Source: Desulfuromonadaceae bacterium GWC2_58_13
GTDB taxonomy: Bacteria; Desulfobacterota; Desulfuromonadia; Desulfuromonadales; Trichloromonadaceae
Direction: 5' to 3'
NCBI GenBank assembly: GCA_001825565.1
Contig: MHXM01000152.1
Span: 1 to 21,339 of the forward strand
Length of the DNA: 21,339 nt
Made by a program: the position numbers and the translations under genes. Positions 6,685-14,234 of this stretch are shown here, in pieces; the stretch's first letter is position 1; every line of letters starts with the position of its first letter. The notes under the pieces are model-generated. The model was not told the DNA's origin, did not search any database, and saw only the letters and a list, made by a program, of their open reading frames with translations.

Positions 6685-7935
6685 TTAGCGCCCCTGAAAG
6701 TGAGCTGACCACTCGTCCTGAAGAGTTTTATAATCGACCTTAAAATCAGCATAAACATCGGCCACGGCCTTAGAGAAATCTGTTTCTCGACCAGCCGCAA
6801 CCACGAGTTCATTGAGTTTGTATCGGCCGAAATGTTCAATCAGGTAAGTCACCATCAGGTAACTCTGATAGTACGCACTCCGGACCTGGCCACTCTCAAG
6901 CTTTTCGAAAGAATCCTCCAGATCCGTCCATGGAAGAAAAATAAGCTTTTCGTCCTCCGTGGGGGGCGGTGAAAAAAATCTGCGGCCGGCAACTTCGGCC
7001 AAGCCTTCATTCAACCAGAACGGTATTCGGCCTCGGGCCAGATAACCCACCAGCACATGACTGTACTCGTGATACAGGATTGATTTAAGAAGGGCTGACC
7101 CGCGGTCGATCCCTCCGGCGGGAATCCGGATTTTGCCGTCGTAAACTCCGGCGGACCATCCAGGAGCGCCGGTCAGATCGCCATAGGTCTGGTGGGGATA
7201 GACCAACACCGGGATCAGAATTTCGGGATAGAATCCGAATTCGGATCCCAGATCATTATAGGCCGCCTCAAGAATTTCCAGGATTTCGCTGCCCAGTTTC
7301 GGGTGGAGTTCTTCGTCGCAGGAAATAACAAAATTGCCCCCCCGGGTACTGCTCATCTGCTCTTCAACGGGCAATTCCCGGTTCACCTTTTCCAGAAGCC
7401 GGACTATCCGCAGATCTTCCGGCTGGGCGCCAAAGGCCTCTTCAAGGACCTGCCTGGCGCGATGCAACTCCCCTTGGGAATAGTATAATTCGCCCAATTG
7501 GTAAAGGATGTCAGGAGCATCATCGGTCAGCGCCAAGGCTTCGTTGAATTCAACTTCCGCCGCCCCGGTGTCGCCCTTATGCATGAAGGCAATGCCACTG
7601 AAAGCCCAGAAACGGGCGTCCTTGTCGGCATATCCCTTACCTTCTTGAAATAAATCGATGGCTTCTTCAAAATCGCGGGACTGTAACTTCCGCACACCCA
7701 GCATGAGGTAACACTCGGCCAGATTGCGCCGAATAACCGGCTCATAGGGCAGCGCGCGGCTGGCCTCGAGCAATTGGGGCAAAGCCTCCTCGCAAAGACC
7801 CTGTTTCATCAGAGCCACGGCCTTGGCGTTTAACTCAATCGGTGAATAGGAATACGCCGAAATGACCGACAAACCGACCAGCAGGAAGCCCCGGACCGCC
7901 CACCGGACAGTGCGGAGAACAGAAGAAAAAGCCAT
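6685..7935 (-). CDS. Exported TPR protein with peptidase-MA-like (gluzincin) domain
   Basis: The 416-residue product starts with a basic segment and a hydrophobic stretch (about residues 15-29), so it is probably exported or membrane-anchored. Residues 35-185 form tandem TPR-like helical repeats. The C-terminal half looks like the peptidase-MA-like family of zinc metalloproteases: HEYSH at 289-293 supplies two zinc ligands and the catalytic glutamate, and WLNEGLAE (about 307-314) supplies the downstream third ligand. The substrate is unknown; TPRs suggest a protein target or partner. The ribosome site is weak (GGAAAATA before ATG), but the signal-like N-terminus supports this start. A promoter lies 38-65 bp upstream. 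Confidence 0.85.
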   Translation of the reverse strand: MAFSSVLRTVRWAVRGFLLVGLSVISAYSYSPIELNAKAVALMKQGLCEEALPQLLEASRALPYEPVIRRNLAECYLMLGVRKLQSRDFEEAIDLFQEGKGYADKDARFWAFSGIAFMHKGDTGAAEVEFNEALALTDDAPDILYQLGELYYSQGELHRARQVLEEAFGAQPEDLRIVRLLEKVNRELPVEEQMSSTRGGNFVISCDEELHPKLGSEILEILEAAYNDLGSEFGFYPEILIPVLVYPHQTYGDLTGAPGWSAGVYDGKIRIPAGGIDRGSALLKSILYHEYSHVLVGYLARGRIPFWLNEGLAEVAGRRFFSPPPTEDEKLIFLPWTDLEDSFEKLESGQVRSAYYQSYLMVTYLIEHFGRYKLNELVVAAGRETDFSKAVADVYADFKVDYKTLQDEWSAHFQGR

Positions 7936-7972
7936 TATTTTCCAGGGGGGTAAGGGTTGATAACGGATTCAG

Positions 7973-8000
7973 ATTATCACAGACTTGACGATTTTAACAA
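7973..8000 (-). promoter_or_regulatory. Sigma70-type promoter for the TPR/peptidase gene
   Basis: On the minus strand TTGTTA (8000-7995), a 16-bp spacer and GATAAT (7978-7973), preceded by TGT as extended -10. It sits immediately downstream of the terminator of the AIM24 operon. Confidence 0.5.
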
Positions 8001-8008
8001 GTTGCCAG

Positions 8009-8041
8009 AAAAAAGCCGCCACGATTGCAGTCGTGGCGGCT
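8009..8041 (-). terminator. Rho-independent terminator after the AIM24-family gene
   Basis: On the minus strand an 11-bp perfect stem, AGCCGCCACGA with TCGTGGCGGCT, and a 6-nt loop are followed by a run of T that starts within the stem end (six T in all). It ends the four-gene leftward operon. Confidence 0.9.
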
Positions 8042-8065
8042 CTGGTATCAAGGTAACCACAGAAA

Positions 8066-8854
8066 CTAATGGCCATCGAGCAAGCGGCCGATACCGCCCA
8101 GCACCGAACCCTCGCCTTTACTGCTTCCCCCGACGGATGGCGCATGGGCGAGAATGCGGTCGGCCAGACGTGAAAATGGCAGGCTTTGCAACCAGACCCG
8201 GCCATGCCCACGCAAGGTCGCCAAAAACAATCCTTCGCCGCCGAAAAACATGCTTTTAAGATTGCCCGCCCGTTCGATATCGTATTCGACGGACGGTTCG
8301 AACGCCACCAGGCAACCGGTATCCACCCGCAGAGTTTCGCCCTTGAGCTCACGCTCGATAATCGTGCCGCTGGCATGGATGAAAACCATGCCGTCTCCTT
8401 GCAGTCGCTGCAAAATAAATCCTTCCCCACCGAAGAAACCTACTCCGAGTTTGCGCTGAAAAGCGATGTCAAGTTTGGTTCCCATGGCGGCGCACAAAAA
8501 AGCATCCTTCTGACAGAGCATTTCCCCCCGCAGCAGGCCCAGATTCAGGGCTATGATTTTACCGGGGTAAGGCGCGGCAAAAGCCACCTGACTCTTGCCG
8601 CGCCCCTGATTGGTAAAATGGGTCATAAACAGCGATTCGCCGGTCACCACCCGCTTTCCGGCATTGAACAGTTTACCCATCAACCCCTGCTCCTCGCCCG
8701 AGCCATCTCCCATCCGAGCCTCAAAGACGATTCCATCCTCCATATAATTCATGGCTCCGGCTTCGGCAATCACCGTTTCACCCGGATCCAGTTCAATCTT
8801 GACCATCTGTACATCATCCCCGACAATTTCGTAATCAACAGCATGGCACTTCAT
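8066..8854 (-). CDS. AIM24 / TIGR00266 family protein
   Basis: The 262-residue product belongs to the AIM24 (TIGR00266) beta-rich family found in bacteria and mitochondria. Typical features are the opening Y-I-G-D-V-Q-M-V-like strand pattern, ELDPGETVIAEAGAMNYM (about 22-39), a Gly-rich section after it and FFGGEGFILQRLQGDG (about 140-155) repeated later as FFGGEGLFLATLRGHG (about 223-238). The biochemical function is not established for bacterial members. GGGGAGG lies 6 nt before the ATG. It is the last gene of the operon, 21 nt after the inositol monophosphatase gene. Confidence 0.88.
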   Translation of the reverse strand: MKCHAVDYEIVGDDVQMVKIELDPGETVIAEAGAMNYMEDGIVFEARMGDGSGEEQGLMGKLFNAGKRVVTGESLFMTHFTNQGRGKSQVAFAAPYPGKIIALNLGLLRGEMLCQKDAFLCAAMGTKLDIAFQRKLGVGFFGGEGFILQRLQGDGMVFIHASGTIIERELKGETLRVDTGCLVAFEPSVEYDIERAGNLKSMFFGGEGLFLATLRGHGRVWLQSLPFSRLADRILAHAPSVGGSSKGEGSVLGGIGRLLDGH

Positions 8855-8875
8855 GCTTAACCTCCCCGGTATCCG

Positions 8876-9649
8876 TTATGGCCTAAGCCCCGTTTGCAGC
8901 ACCTGTCGCATCTGCTCATGAATGACCCCATTGCTGGCCAGGCATTCCTGGCCATAGATATCAAAGGGTTGTCCGTCAAAATCACTCATTCGGCCACCGG
9001 CTTCTTCGACCAACAGTTTGCCTGCGGCCACATCCCATGGTTTTAGTTTCATCTCCCAATAACCGTCGAATCTACCGGCGGCCAGGTAAGCCAAATCAAG
9101 ACTGGCGGAACCAGCTCGCCGGCAGGCCTGAGCCGCCATCTGGAAATGAACGAAATGGTCGTAGTTATTCACCGGACTTTCCTTGCGGTCGTAGGGAAAA
9201 CCGGTTGCCAGCAGGGATTCGGACAACTGCCCGGTCGATGAGACAAAGATCTGGATATCGTTAAGAAATGCGCCCTTCCCCTTTTCAGCGACAAACATCT
9301 TCCGGTAGAATGGATTATAGATCACCCCGAGATCGACCGCGCCTTCGACTTCGAGGGCAATCGACACGGCAAACCAGGGAAAACCGTGGGCATAGTTGGT
9401 GGTTCCGTCGAGGGGATCAATAATCCACCGATATTTCGAATCGATATGCCCGTAATCGGCTTCTTCCGCCAGGATATCGTGGCGGGGAAAAGTGCCGCGC
9501 AACACACTGACTATGGCCTCTTCGGCTTCCCGGTCGGCGTCGGTGACCAAATCGACCGCACCCTTCCGGCTGACAGACAAAACCCGACCGAATTTCTGCA
9601 TCAACACCTTGCCGCCCTTGATCGCGGCCTTGACTGCTATCTCTCTCAT
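8876..9649 (-). CDS. suhB: Inositol-1-monophosphatase family protein (SuhB-like)
   Basis: The 257-residue protein is of normal length for the Mg-dependent inositol monophosphatase family, which hydrolyses inositol phosphates and related sugar phosphates. The metal-binding signature is seen as AEEADYG (about 60-66), then WIIDPLDGTTNYAHGFPWF (about 75-93), and the C-terminal motif KPWDVAAGKLLVEEAGG (about 203-219). Other members act on 3'-phosphoadenosine phosphate or fructose bisphosphate, so the true substrate is open. Start: TAGGTG lies 7 nt before the ATG. It is 15 nt downstream of the EI24 gene and 21 nt upstream of the AIM24 gene, so co-transcription is likely. Confidence 0.9.
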   Translation of the reverse strand: MREIAVKAAIKGGKVLMQKFGRVLSVSRKGAVDLVTDADREAEEAIVSVLRGTFPRHDILAEEADYGHIDSKYRWIIDPLDGTTNYAHGFPWFAVSIALEVEGAVDLGVIYNPFYRKMFVAEKGKGAFLNDIQIFVSSTGQLSESLLATGFPYDRKESPVNNYDHFVHFQMAAQACRRAGSASLDLAYLAAGRFDGYWEMKLKPWDVAAGKLLVEEAGGRMSDFDGQPFDIYGQECLASNGVIHEQMRQVLQTGLRP

Positions 9650-9664
9650 GGGCGCACCTACCGT

Positions 9665-10453
9665 TTAATCTTCAGATTGAGCCGCAGAGGCCAGATCCGA
9701 ATCATCGCACCACAACCGGGTTGCACTGACCACGGCGAGCGGAATACAAATAAATTGCAAAAACGGAATCGCTAACAGTGCCAGCACTCCCGTGCCGAAG
9801 CCAAGCATGGTCGTCTTGCGGGAAAAAATATAACGCCGCTGATCGCCGAAGTTCATACGTTTGCGCGAAAAGACAAAACCCATATATTCAACCACCAGAA
9901 AAAACAAGGTCAACGTGACCGCCAGAACCGAATAGATCATGCTACCAATCACCGGGACCAGGTTGAGCAACAGCAAAAACAGCATCATCGCCACAAAAAC
10001 GGAAATTTTCTTCAATTCGACCATTAGAGTCCGCAGGGCATCCTGCCAGAAAACCTTGAGCGAAAAAGGGCCATCGTCGCTGGCCCCGGTGAGCAACCTT
10101 TCGGTTTTTTGCGAAAGCAGGTCGTTAAAGGGCGAGGAAATCAGGTTACCAACCACCGTGAAGGAAAAAAAGACCATCGCGGCCGTCACCACTACGGCCA
10201 GAACCCAGAGGAAATAATAGAGAATGGCCCAATACCAGGCTTCACCCTGTGGGATGAGGTGAACAACCCGGTCATTGAAAAAATCGAGCCCAAGATAAAT
10301 CGAACCGGAAAATACGATCAGGTTGATCAAAAAAGGGATGAGAACGAATTTCAGCAGACTTGGATGCTGCATGATGAAGCGGCCACTCTGAAAGAGAGAA
10401 AAAAAACCGCGTGAGAAGTTACTGACGGGTTTGACCGTTTGCGGAAGAATCAT
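9665..10453 (-). CDS. EI24-domain (CysZ-like) integral membrane protein
   Basis: The 262-residue protein has several strongly hydrophobic segments: around 35-55 (LLKFVLIPFLINLIVFSGSI), 72-100, 152-190 (two adjacent) and 215-245. This layout and the N-terminal GFFSLFQSGRFIMQHP match the EI24 domain family that includes the sulfate transporter CysZ. Bacterial members outside Enterobacteria are mostly uncharacterised, so a sulfate role should not be assumed, and no sulfur-assimilation gene is nearby. CAGGAG precedes the ATG by 9 nt. It lies between the radical SAM gene (84 bp gap) and suhB. Confidence 0.85.
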   Translation of the reverse strand: MILPQTVKPVSNFSRGFFSLFQSGRFIMQHPSLLKFVLIPFLINLIVFSGSIYLGLDFFNDRVVHLIPQGEAWYWAILYYFLWVLAVVVTAAMVFFSFTVVGNLISSPFNDLLSQKTERLLTGASDDGPFSLKVFWQDALRTLMVELKKISVFVAMMLFLLLLNLVPVIGSMIYSVLAVTLTLFFLVVEYMGFVFSRKRMNFGDQRRYIFSRKTTMLGFGTGVLALLAIPFLQFICIPLAVVSATRLWCDDSDLASAAQSED

Positions 10454-10537
10454 TCTGCCAGACTCCTGAAAAAAATGTCCTTGAATGGGTGGGGTTGCAT
10501 ACTAGCATAAGCCTGAAATGATTCCAATGTACAATGG

Positions 10538-11329
10538 TCAGAAGCTGCGGACAAACAGGGTTCCGCACCCGCCATCCTGCTGAATCCGCCAGGGATTCGG
10601 CCGTCGGACGTGGATGCCCAGACCAGCAAGCGCGCCGTGTAATTCATCGATTTTTTCAGCCGACGGACTCTCGTAGGCTGAATCCGATACCGGGTTGCAG
10701 GTCAGCAGATGCAGGGTGAGCTCTGGAAAACGCCGAAACAGAGGAACCAAAGACAAGAATTCGGTCCGATCATCGTTGACTCCCTGCAACAGCAGGTAGT
10801 TGATCCCAATTTTTCGTCGACGGCGACGGGACAAGGTGGTGAGCACTTGCGTCAGGCATTCCATCAGGCTATTGAAATCAGGGGCACGGGGAATTAACAG
10901 CCGATGGGTTGCCGGTTTCCCCGCATGCAGCGACAGCATCAGCCCATTGTGCGGCAGATGCAGGATCTTTTTGAGAGAATTAAGCGGACCGCCGGTTGTG
11001 GTGAGAGAAACAGGGAGCGCAGCAGCTCGGCAACGATCCAGAAACGCCAGCAGCGATTGAAAATTGTGCAACGGCTCCCCTATCCCCGAAACGGTGATCC
11101 GTAACGGCTCATACCCCTGAGCTCGGGCGGATTCAAGTTGCGCCCACATTTCATCCTCGCTGAGGTTACGCAGAAGGCCGCGCGAACCCGAGGCGCAGAA
11201 GGGGCAGCCGACGGCACAGCCGGCCTGACTGGAAATGCAGAGGGTTCCACTACCGTAATAAACCGCCTCAACGGAAGGACCGTCGGCAAGCGGAACCAGA
11301 AACCTAGCGTTCGCCACCACAGCAAGCAT
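10538..11329 (-). CDS. Radical SAM protein, short RlmN/Cfr-like
   Basis: The 263-residue protein has the radical SAM CxxxCxxC motif at C38, C42 and C45 (GCAVGCPFC), a SAM-binding GIGEPLHN motif (about 100-107), and a late cysteine in GCGTLF (C255). In RlmN and Cfr, which methylate C2 or C8 of A2503 in 23S rRNA, a C-terminal cysteine of this kind carries the methyl group. Compared with RlmN (about 350-390 residues) the N-terminal RNA-binding domain of about 90 residues is missing, and the start cannot be moved upstream because a terminator lies there. Substrate may be RNA or something else. AAGGTGG precedes the ATG. It is the first gene of the radical SAM-EI24-suhB-AIM24 run. Confidence 0.85.
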   Translation of the reverse strand: MLAVVANARFLVPLADGPSVEAVYYGSGTLCISSQAGCAVGCPFCASGSRGLLRNLSEDEMWAQLESARAQGYEPLRITVSGIGEPLHNFQSLLAFLDRCRAAALPVSLTTTGGPLNSLKKILHLPHNGLMLSLHAGKPATHRLLIPRAPDFNSLMECLTQVLTTLSRRRRRKIGINYLLLQGVNDDRTEFLSLVPLFRRFPELTLHLLTCNPVSDSAYESPSAEKIDELHGALAGLGIHVRRPNPWRIQQDGGCGTLFVRSF

Positions 11330-11346
11330 ATGCCACCTTAAAAATT

Positions 11347-11381
11347 AAAAAAGCCGCCACCCATTATATACGGGTGGCGGC
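11347..11381 (-). terminator. Rho-independent terminator after the porin-like gene
   Basis: On the minus strand a perfect 10-bp stem, GCCGCCACCC with GGGTGGCGGC, and a 9-nt loop are followed by TTTTTT. It ends the glnK-amtB-porin unit only about 17 bp before the next start codon. Confidence 0.9.
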
Positions 11382-11391
11382 AAGGTGTCGA
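11363..11391 (-). promoter_or_regulatory. Sigma70-type promoter nested in the terminator
   Basis: On the minus strand TCGACA (11391-11386), a 17-bp spacer and a perfect TATAAT (11368-11363) are seen. The -10 box is in the loop of the upstream terminator and the spacer covers one stem arm. Transcription would start near 11356, about 27 nt before the radical SAM start codon, so the new transcript would not carry the hairpin. Confidence 0.6.
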
Positions 11392-11427
11392 CAGGAGGCA
11401 AAGTCTATCGACGGTCAGGGGATGTTT

Positions 11428-12207
11428 TTAGAAAGCGAATGTCAAGGCTACGCCACTGACGGTTTCGCTGTCGATCGCCCATTTGGCTTCGGTGCTGATC
11501 GGGGAAGAGTACAAGAAGGAGGCACCAACCGTGAGGTTGTCGTTGATTGCGTAATCAGCACCAACGCTCAGTTCGTAGTTGTGCCAATCGCTGTAATCCT
11601 GCCAGTCGCCGTTCCCGTCGGTATAACCGATGGCGTAGTCGCTTTCCTGGTTGTAGCTGACCAAAGCGCCGAGGCTGAGGGAAAGTGCGTCGGTGATGTC
11701 GAGGCTGTGGCCAACGGCAGCGGTGAAAAACAGGCCGTCCTCGGTGCACTCATCCCAATCGTAGTACGCGGTCAGAGTCGGTTCGAGAATGGTGTTCAGA
11801 GTAACGCCGACATAGGCTTCGTTGGTGTCATCGAGGCCTTCGAGGTTGTAGAAGATGTTACCGACGCTTGCGGAAACCATCTCGCCGAGATCAAAGGAGT
11901 AGTCCAGAGTGATATCGGTTTCGGTCGCTTCGCCGGATTTGAAATCATCGTCAGGATCAGTTTTGTCCATGTCATCGTCATCGGCCTGGATGTTGGTCCA
12001 ATAGCTCAGGGTAAATCCCTTGTGGGTCAGGTCCATACCGCCCTGCACAACCCCGACGCTGCCGCTCAGGTCAAAACCCCTCCAGAGATACTTGTCATAG
12101 AACCCGACGTAGGCATCGCCTTCGACCTCAATGGCAGCCAGGGCGGACGTGGTAGCGACTGCGGATACCATGACCGCAACCAGCAGGATTACAAACAACT
12201 TCTTCAT
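11428..12207 (-). CDS. Outer-membrane beta-barrel protein, TorF/gcw_chp porin-like
   Basis: The 259-residue product has a clear signal peptide (MKKLFVILLVAVMVSAVATT, with cleavage expected after SALA). The mature part is rich in alternating-residue beta strands, acidic turns and aromatics, and ends in phenylalanine (GVALTFAF), as outer-membrane barrels do. DKYLWRGFDLSG and GGMDLTHKGFTLSYWTN resemble the TorF family of putative porins (gcw_chp). An upstream in-frame ATG (12267) is rejected, because AAGGAG lies shortly before the ATG at 12207 and the signal peptide starts there. It follows amtB by 171 bp on the same strand, suggesting a role in passage of nitrogen compounds across the outer membrane; that role is inference. 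Confidence 0.82.
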   Translation of the reverse strand: MKKLFVILLVAVMVSAVATTSALAAIEVEGDAYVGFYDKYLWRGFDLSGSVGVVQGGMDLTHKGFTLSYWTNIQADDDDMDKTDPDDDFKSGEATETDITLDYSFDLGEMVSASVGNIFYNLEGLDDTNEAYVGVTLNTILEPTLTAYYDWDECTEDGLFFTAAVGHSLDITDALSLSLGALVSYNQESDYAIGYTDGNGDWQDYSDWHNYELSVGADYAINDNLTVGASFLYSSPISTEAKWAIDSETVSGVALTFAF

Positions 12208-12331
12208 CTCATCTTCTCCTTTGAATTTTTGCTGAGGGAATTTCCGGATGACCCCCCTTGGACCCATCCGGTTTCAAACCAAACTGCAATCTATCGCCGA
12301 ATTCGTGTGCGTTTTTCGGTCGATGTTCAAA

Positions 12332-12368
12332 CCCCCTTGCCGTCGTGCATCCAGTCAACGGCAGGGGG
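12332..12368 (-). other. Stem-loop between amtB and the porin-like gene
   Basis: Twelve bases (12332-12343) pair with 12358-12368 with one bulged T and a 14-nt loop. On the minus strand only TTT follows, so termination would be weak. It lies 10 bp after the amtB stop and could protect the glnK-amtB mRNA end or partly terminate before the porin gene. A second smaller hairpin (12244-12250 with 12265-12271) lies in the same 171-bp gap. Confidence 0.5.
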
Positions 12369-12378
12369 ATAAGGTCGG

Positions 12379-13686
12379 TCAATTGATGTTGCGTCCCTGG
12401 AAGTAGGGATAGGCTTCCATGCCGATTTCGGCCAGGTCGCAGCCCTGATATTCTTCCTCTTCGGAAACCCGCAGGCCGACGGTGTACTTGACGGCCAGCC
12501 AGACGATGGCGCTGGTGACGATCACGAAAACACCGATGGCGGCGACCCCGATCAACTGAGTCACAAAGCTGGTTTCGCTGTTGCTGATGGGAACCGCCAG
12601 AGTGCCCCAAATGCCGCAGACCAGATGAACCGAAAGGGCGCCGACCACGTCGTCGATTTTGAGTTTGTCAAAGAAAGGAACCGCAAGAACAACCAGAACG
12701 CCGCCGACGGCGCCAATCAGGATAGCCACCCCGGGAGCGGGCGCGGCGGGACCGGCGGTAATGCTGACCAGGCCGGCCAATGCACCGTTCAGGGCCATGG
12801 TCACGTCCACCTTTTTATAGAGCACTTGAACCATGATCATCGCGGCAATCATCCCGCCACAGGCCGCAAGATTGGTATTGATGTAGACATTGGACTGTTC
12901 GATGGCGCTGCCGGCGGAACCGAGGGCCAAGGCGCTGCCGCCGTTGAATCCGAACCAGCCCATCCACAGAATGAAGGTTCCGAGAGTGGCCAGGGTCAGG
13001 TTCGAACCGGGAAAAGGAGTGATCTTGCCATCCTTGCCGTACTTGCCTTTTCGGGCACCGAGGATGATGGCGCCGGTGAGAGCCGCCCAACCCCCAACCG
13101 AGTGAACCAGGGTCGAGCCGGCGTAGTCGGAGAATCCCATTTCGCTCAGCCAGCCGCCGCCCCAGACCCAGGAGCCCTGAATCGGATAGATGATGCCGGT
13201 GAGAACGACACAGAAAATAAGGAAGGGCCAAAGCTTGATTCGTTCGGCAACACAACCGGAAACGACCGAGCAGGCCGCCCCGCAAAAAACCATCTGGAAA
13301 AACCAATCGGAACCGGCGGCGTAACCAGCGGCATAATCTCCCGCCAGGGCGGCAGCATCATCCGCGCCCCAAAGCCCGAAACTGCCGATGTACCCGCCAT
13401 CCACCCCGGAGTACATGAGATTGTAACCAACGAGGTAATAAAGGATTCCGGCTATGCCGAAAAGCGAAATGTTTTTCAGGCAGATGGTTGCCACGTTTTT
13501 CGAACGGACCAGACCGGCCTCGAGCATGCCGAAACCGGCGGCCATCCACATGACCAACACGCCGCTGATCAAAAAGGAAAAGGTGTTGAGGATATAGGCC
13601 ACTTCGGACAGCGGTGCATCTTCCGCCAGAGCCAGCGAGGGAAGAGCCAGCAGCCCTACCGCAATGAGGGTAACAATCCTTTTCAT
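12379..13686 (-). CDS. amtB: Ammonium transporter (Amt family)
   Basis: The 435-residue inner-membrane protein has a cleavable signal-like N-terminus (MKRIVTLIAVGLLALPSLAL) and about eleven hydrophobic segments, as expected for AmtB. The twin pore histidines are seen in STLVHSVGGW (H195) and SVHLVCGIWG (H354). It conducts ammonium/ammonia into the cell under nitrogen limitation and is gated by the neighbouring P-II protein. Two ATGs are possible: the first is one nt from AGGAGG and too close, so the second (13686), 7 nt from it, is chosen. It lies 32 bp after glnK on the same strand, the usual glnK-amtB pairing. Confidence 0.96.
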   Translation of the reverse strand: MKRIVTLIAVGLLALPSLALAEDAPLSEVAYILNTFSFLISGVLVMWMAAGFGMLEAGLVRSKNVATICLKNISLFGIAGILYYLVGYNLMYSGVDGGYIGSFGLWGADDAAALAGDYAAGYAAGSDWFFQMVFCGAACSVVSGCVAERIKLWPFLIFCVVLTGIIYPIQGSWVWGGGWLSEMGFSDYAGSTLVHSVGGWAALTGAIILGARKGKYGKDGKITPFPGSNLTLATLGTFILWMGWFGFNGGSALALGSAGSAIEQSNVYINTNLAACGGMIAAMIMVQVLYKKVDVTMALNGALAGLVSITAGPAAPAPGVAILIGAVGGVLVVLAVPFFDKLKIDDVVGALSVHLVCGIWGTLAVPISNSETSFVTQLIGVAAIGVFVIVTSAIVWLAVKYTVGLRVSEEEEYQGCDLAEIGMEAYPYFQGRNIN

Positions 13687-13718
13687 GTGCATACCTCCTG
13701 AAAGTCTTCGAGTAAGGA

Positions 13719-14057
13719 TTAAAGGGAATCGGGACCGGTTTCACCGGTACGGATACGAACCGACTGATCGACCGGGGTAACGAAAATCTTGCCGTCCCCG
13801 ATGCGGCCGGTACAGGCTTCCTTCTGTACTGCGGAAACGATATCCGCCACCTGTTCGTCCGCGACAACCAGTTCTATTTTAACCTTGGGGATAAAATCGA
13901 TCTGGTATTCTGCCCCACGATAAAGCTCGGTATGCCCTTTCTGGCGGCCGAAACCCCGGACCTCGCTGACTGTCATGCCGGCGATCCCCAGGTCAGTGAG
14001 GACGCTTTTGACGTCGTCAAGCTTAAACGGTTTGATGATGCATTCGATTTTTTTCAT
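13719..14057 (-). CDS. glnK: Nitrogen regulatory protein P-II
   Basis: The 112-residue protein is full length for P-II. The T-loop contains TELYRGAEYQIDF with Tyr51, the uridylylation site, and the C-terminal part has TGRIGDGKIFV, the ATP/2-oxoglutarate binding B- and C-loop region. P-II proteins sense 2-oxoglutarate, ATP/ADP and glutamine status and bind AmtB to close the channel. The symbol glnK follows from the amtB linkage; glnB is an equal alternative. AAGGAG lies 9 nt before the ATG. A sigma54 promoter and a leader with a terminator lie upstream. Confidence 0.96.
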   Translation of the reverse strand: MKKIECIIKPFKLDDVKSVLTDLGIAGMTVSEVRGFGRQKGHTELYRGAEYQIDFIPKVKIELVVADEQVADIVSAVQKEACTGRIGDGKIFVTPVDQSVRIRTGETGPDSL

Positions 14058-14081
14058 GCGTACTGACTCCTTTCCAGAGAT

Positions 14082-14129
14082 AAAAAAAACAAGGCGCCCG
14101 TTCTTCCGCGAGGGAAGAAGGAGCGCCTT
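14082..14129 (-). terminator. Intrinsic terminator/attenuator in the glnK leader
   Basis: On the minus strand AAGGCGC (14129-14123) pairs with GCGCCTT (14097-14091) and an inner stem TTCTTCC/GGAAGAA stacks on it. After one G comes a run of eight T. It lies downstream of the sigma54 promoter and 24 bp before the glnK start codon, so glnK-amtB mRNA must be transcribed through it. It could also stop read-through from the histidine kinase gene. Confidence 0.85.
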
Positions 14130-14148
14130 TGCCCAACCCTAGAACCCG

Positions 14149-14169
14149 CCAGAAACGCCATTGTTTCGG
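14149..14169 (-). promoter_or_regulatory. Leader stem-loop with A1/G4 hexaloop, candidate ANTAR target
   Basis: On the minus strand CCGAAAC, loop AATGGC, GTTTCTGG forms a stem of five contiguous pairs plus two more beyond a bulged T. ANTAR-domain antiterminators bind paired hexaloop hairpins with A at loop position 1 and G at position 4, and this loop fits. The other leader hairpin (TACGG, GACATT, CCGTA, at about 14191-14206) has a six-base loop but not those residues. Confidence 0.35.
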
Positions 14170-14234
14170 AGCAGTTCATATATATTTTGGGTACGGAATG
14201 TCCCGTAACCGGTTTAACATTTGACTAACAAATT

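Noticed and set aside
8009..11360. The 14-mer AAAAAAGCCGCCAC occurs at 8009 and 11347, suggesting a dispersed repeat
   Set aside because: Both copies are arms of independent terminators with different loops and stem ends; similarity is explained by terminator composition.
12341..12356. GG-N10-GC spacing resembling a second sigma54 promoter between amtB and the porin gene
   Set aside because: Only the GG/GC spacing fits (minus strand TGGATGCACGACGGCA); the surrounding bases do not match, and it lies in the loop and arm of a hairpin.
11374..12372. Plus-strand 332-aa open frame opposite the porin-like gene
   Set aside because: The minus-strand frame has a signal peptide, ribosome site and terminator; the plus frame has none of these.
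12625..13701. Plus-strand 358-aa open frame opposite amtB
   Set aside because: Antisense shadow of a well-supported transporter; extremely hydrophilic and without ribosome site.
14191..14206. First leader hairpin (loop GACATT) as the second ANTAR hexaloop
   Set aside because: Loop size is six but positions 1 and 4 are G and A, not A and G; the matching loop exists only on the opposite strand.
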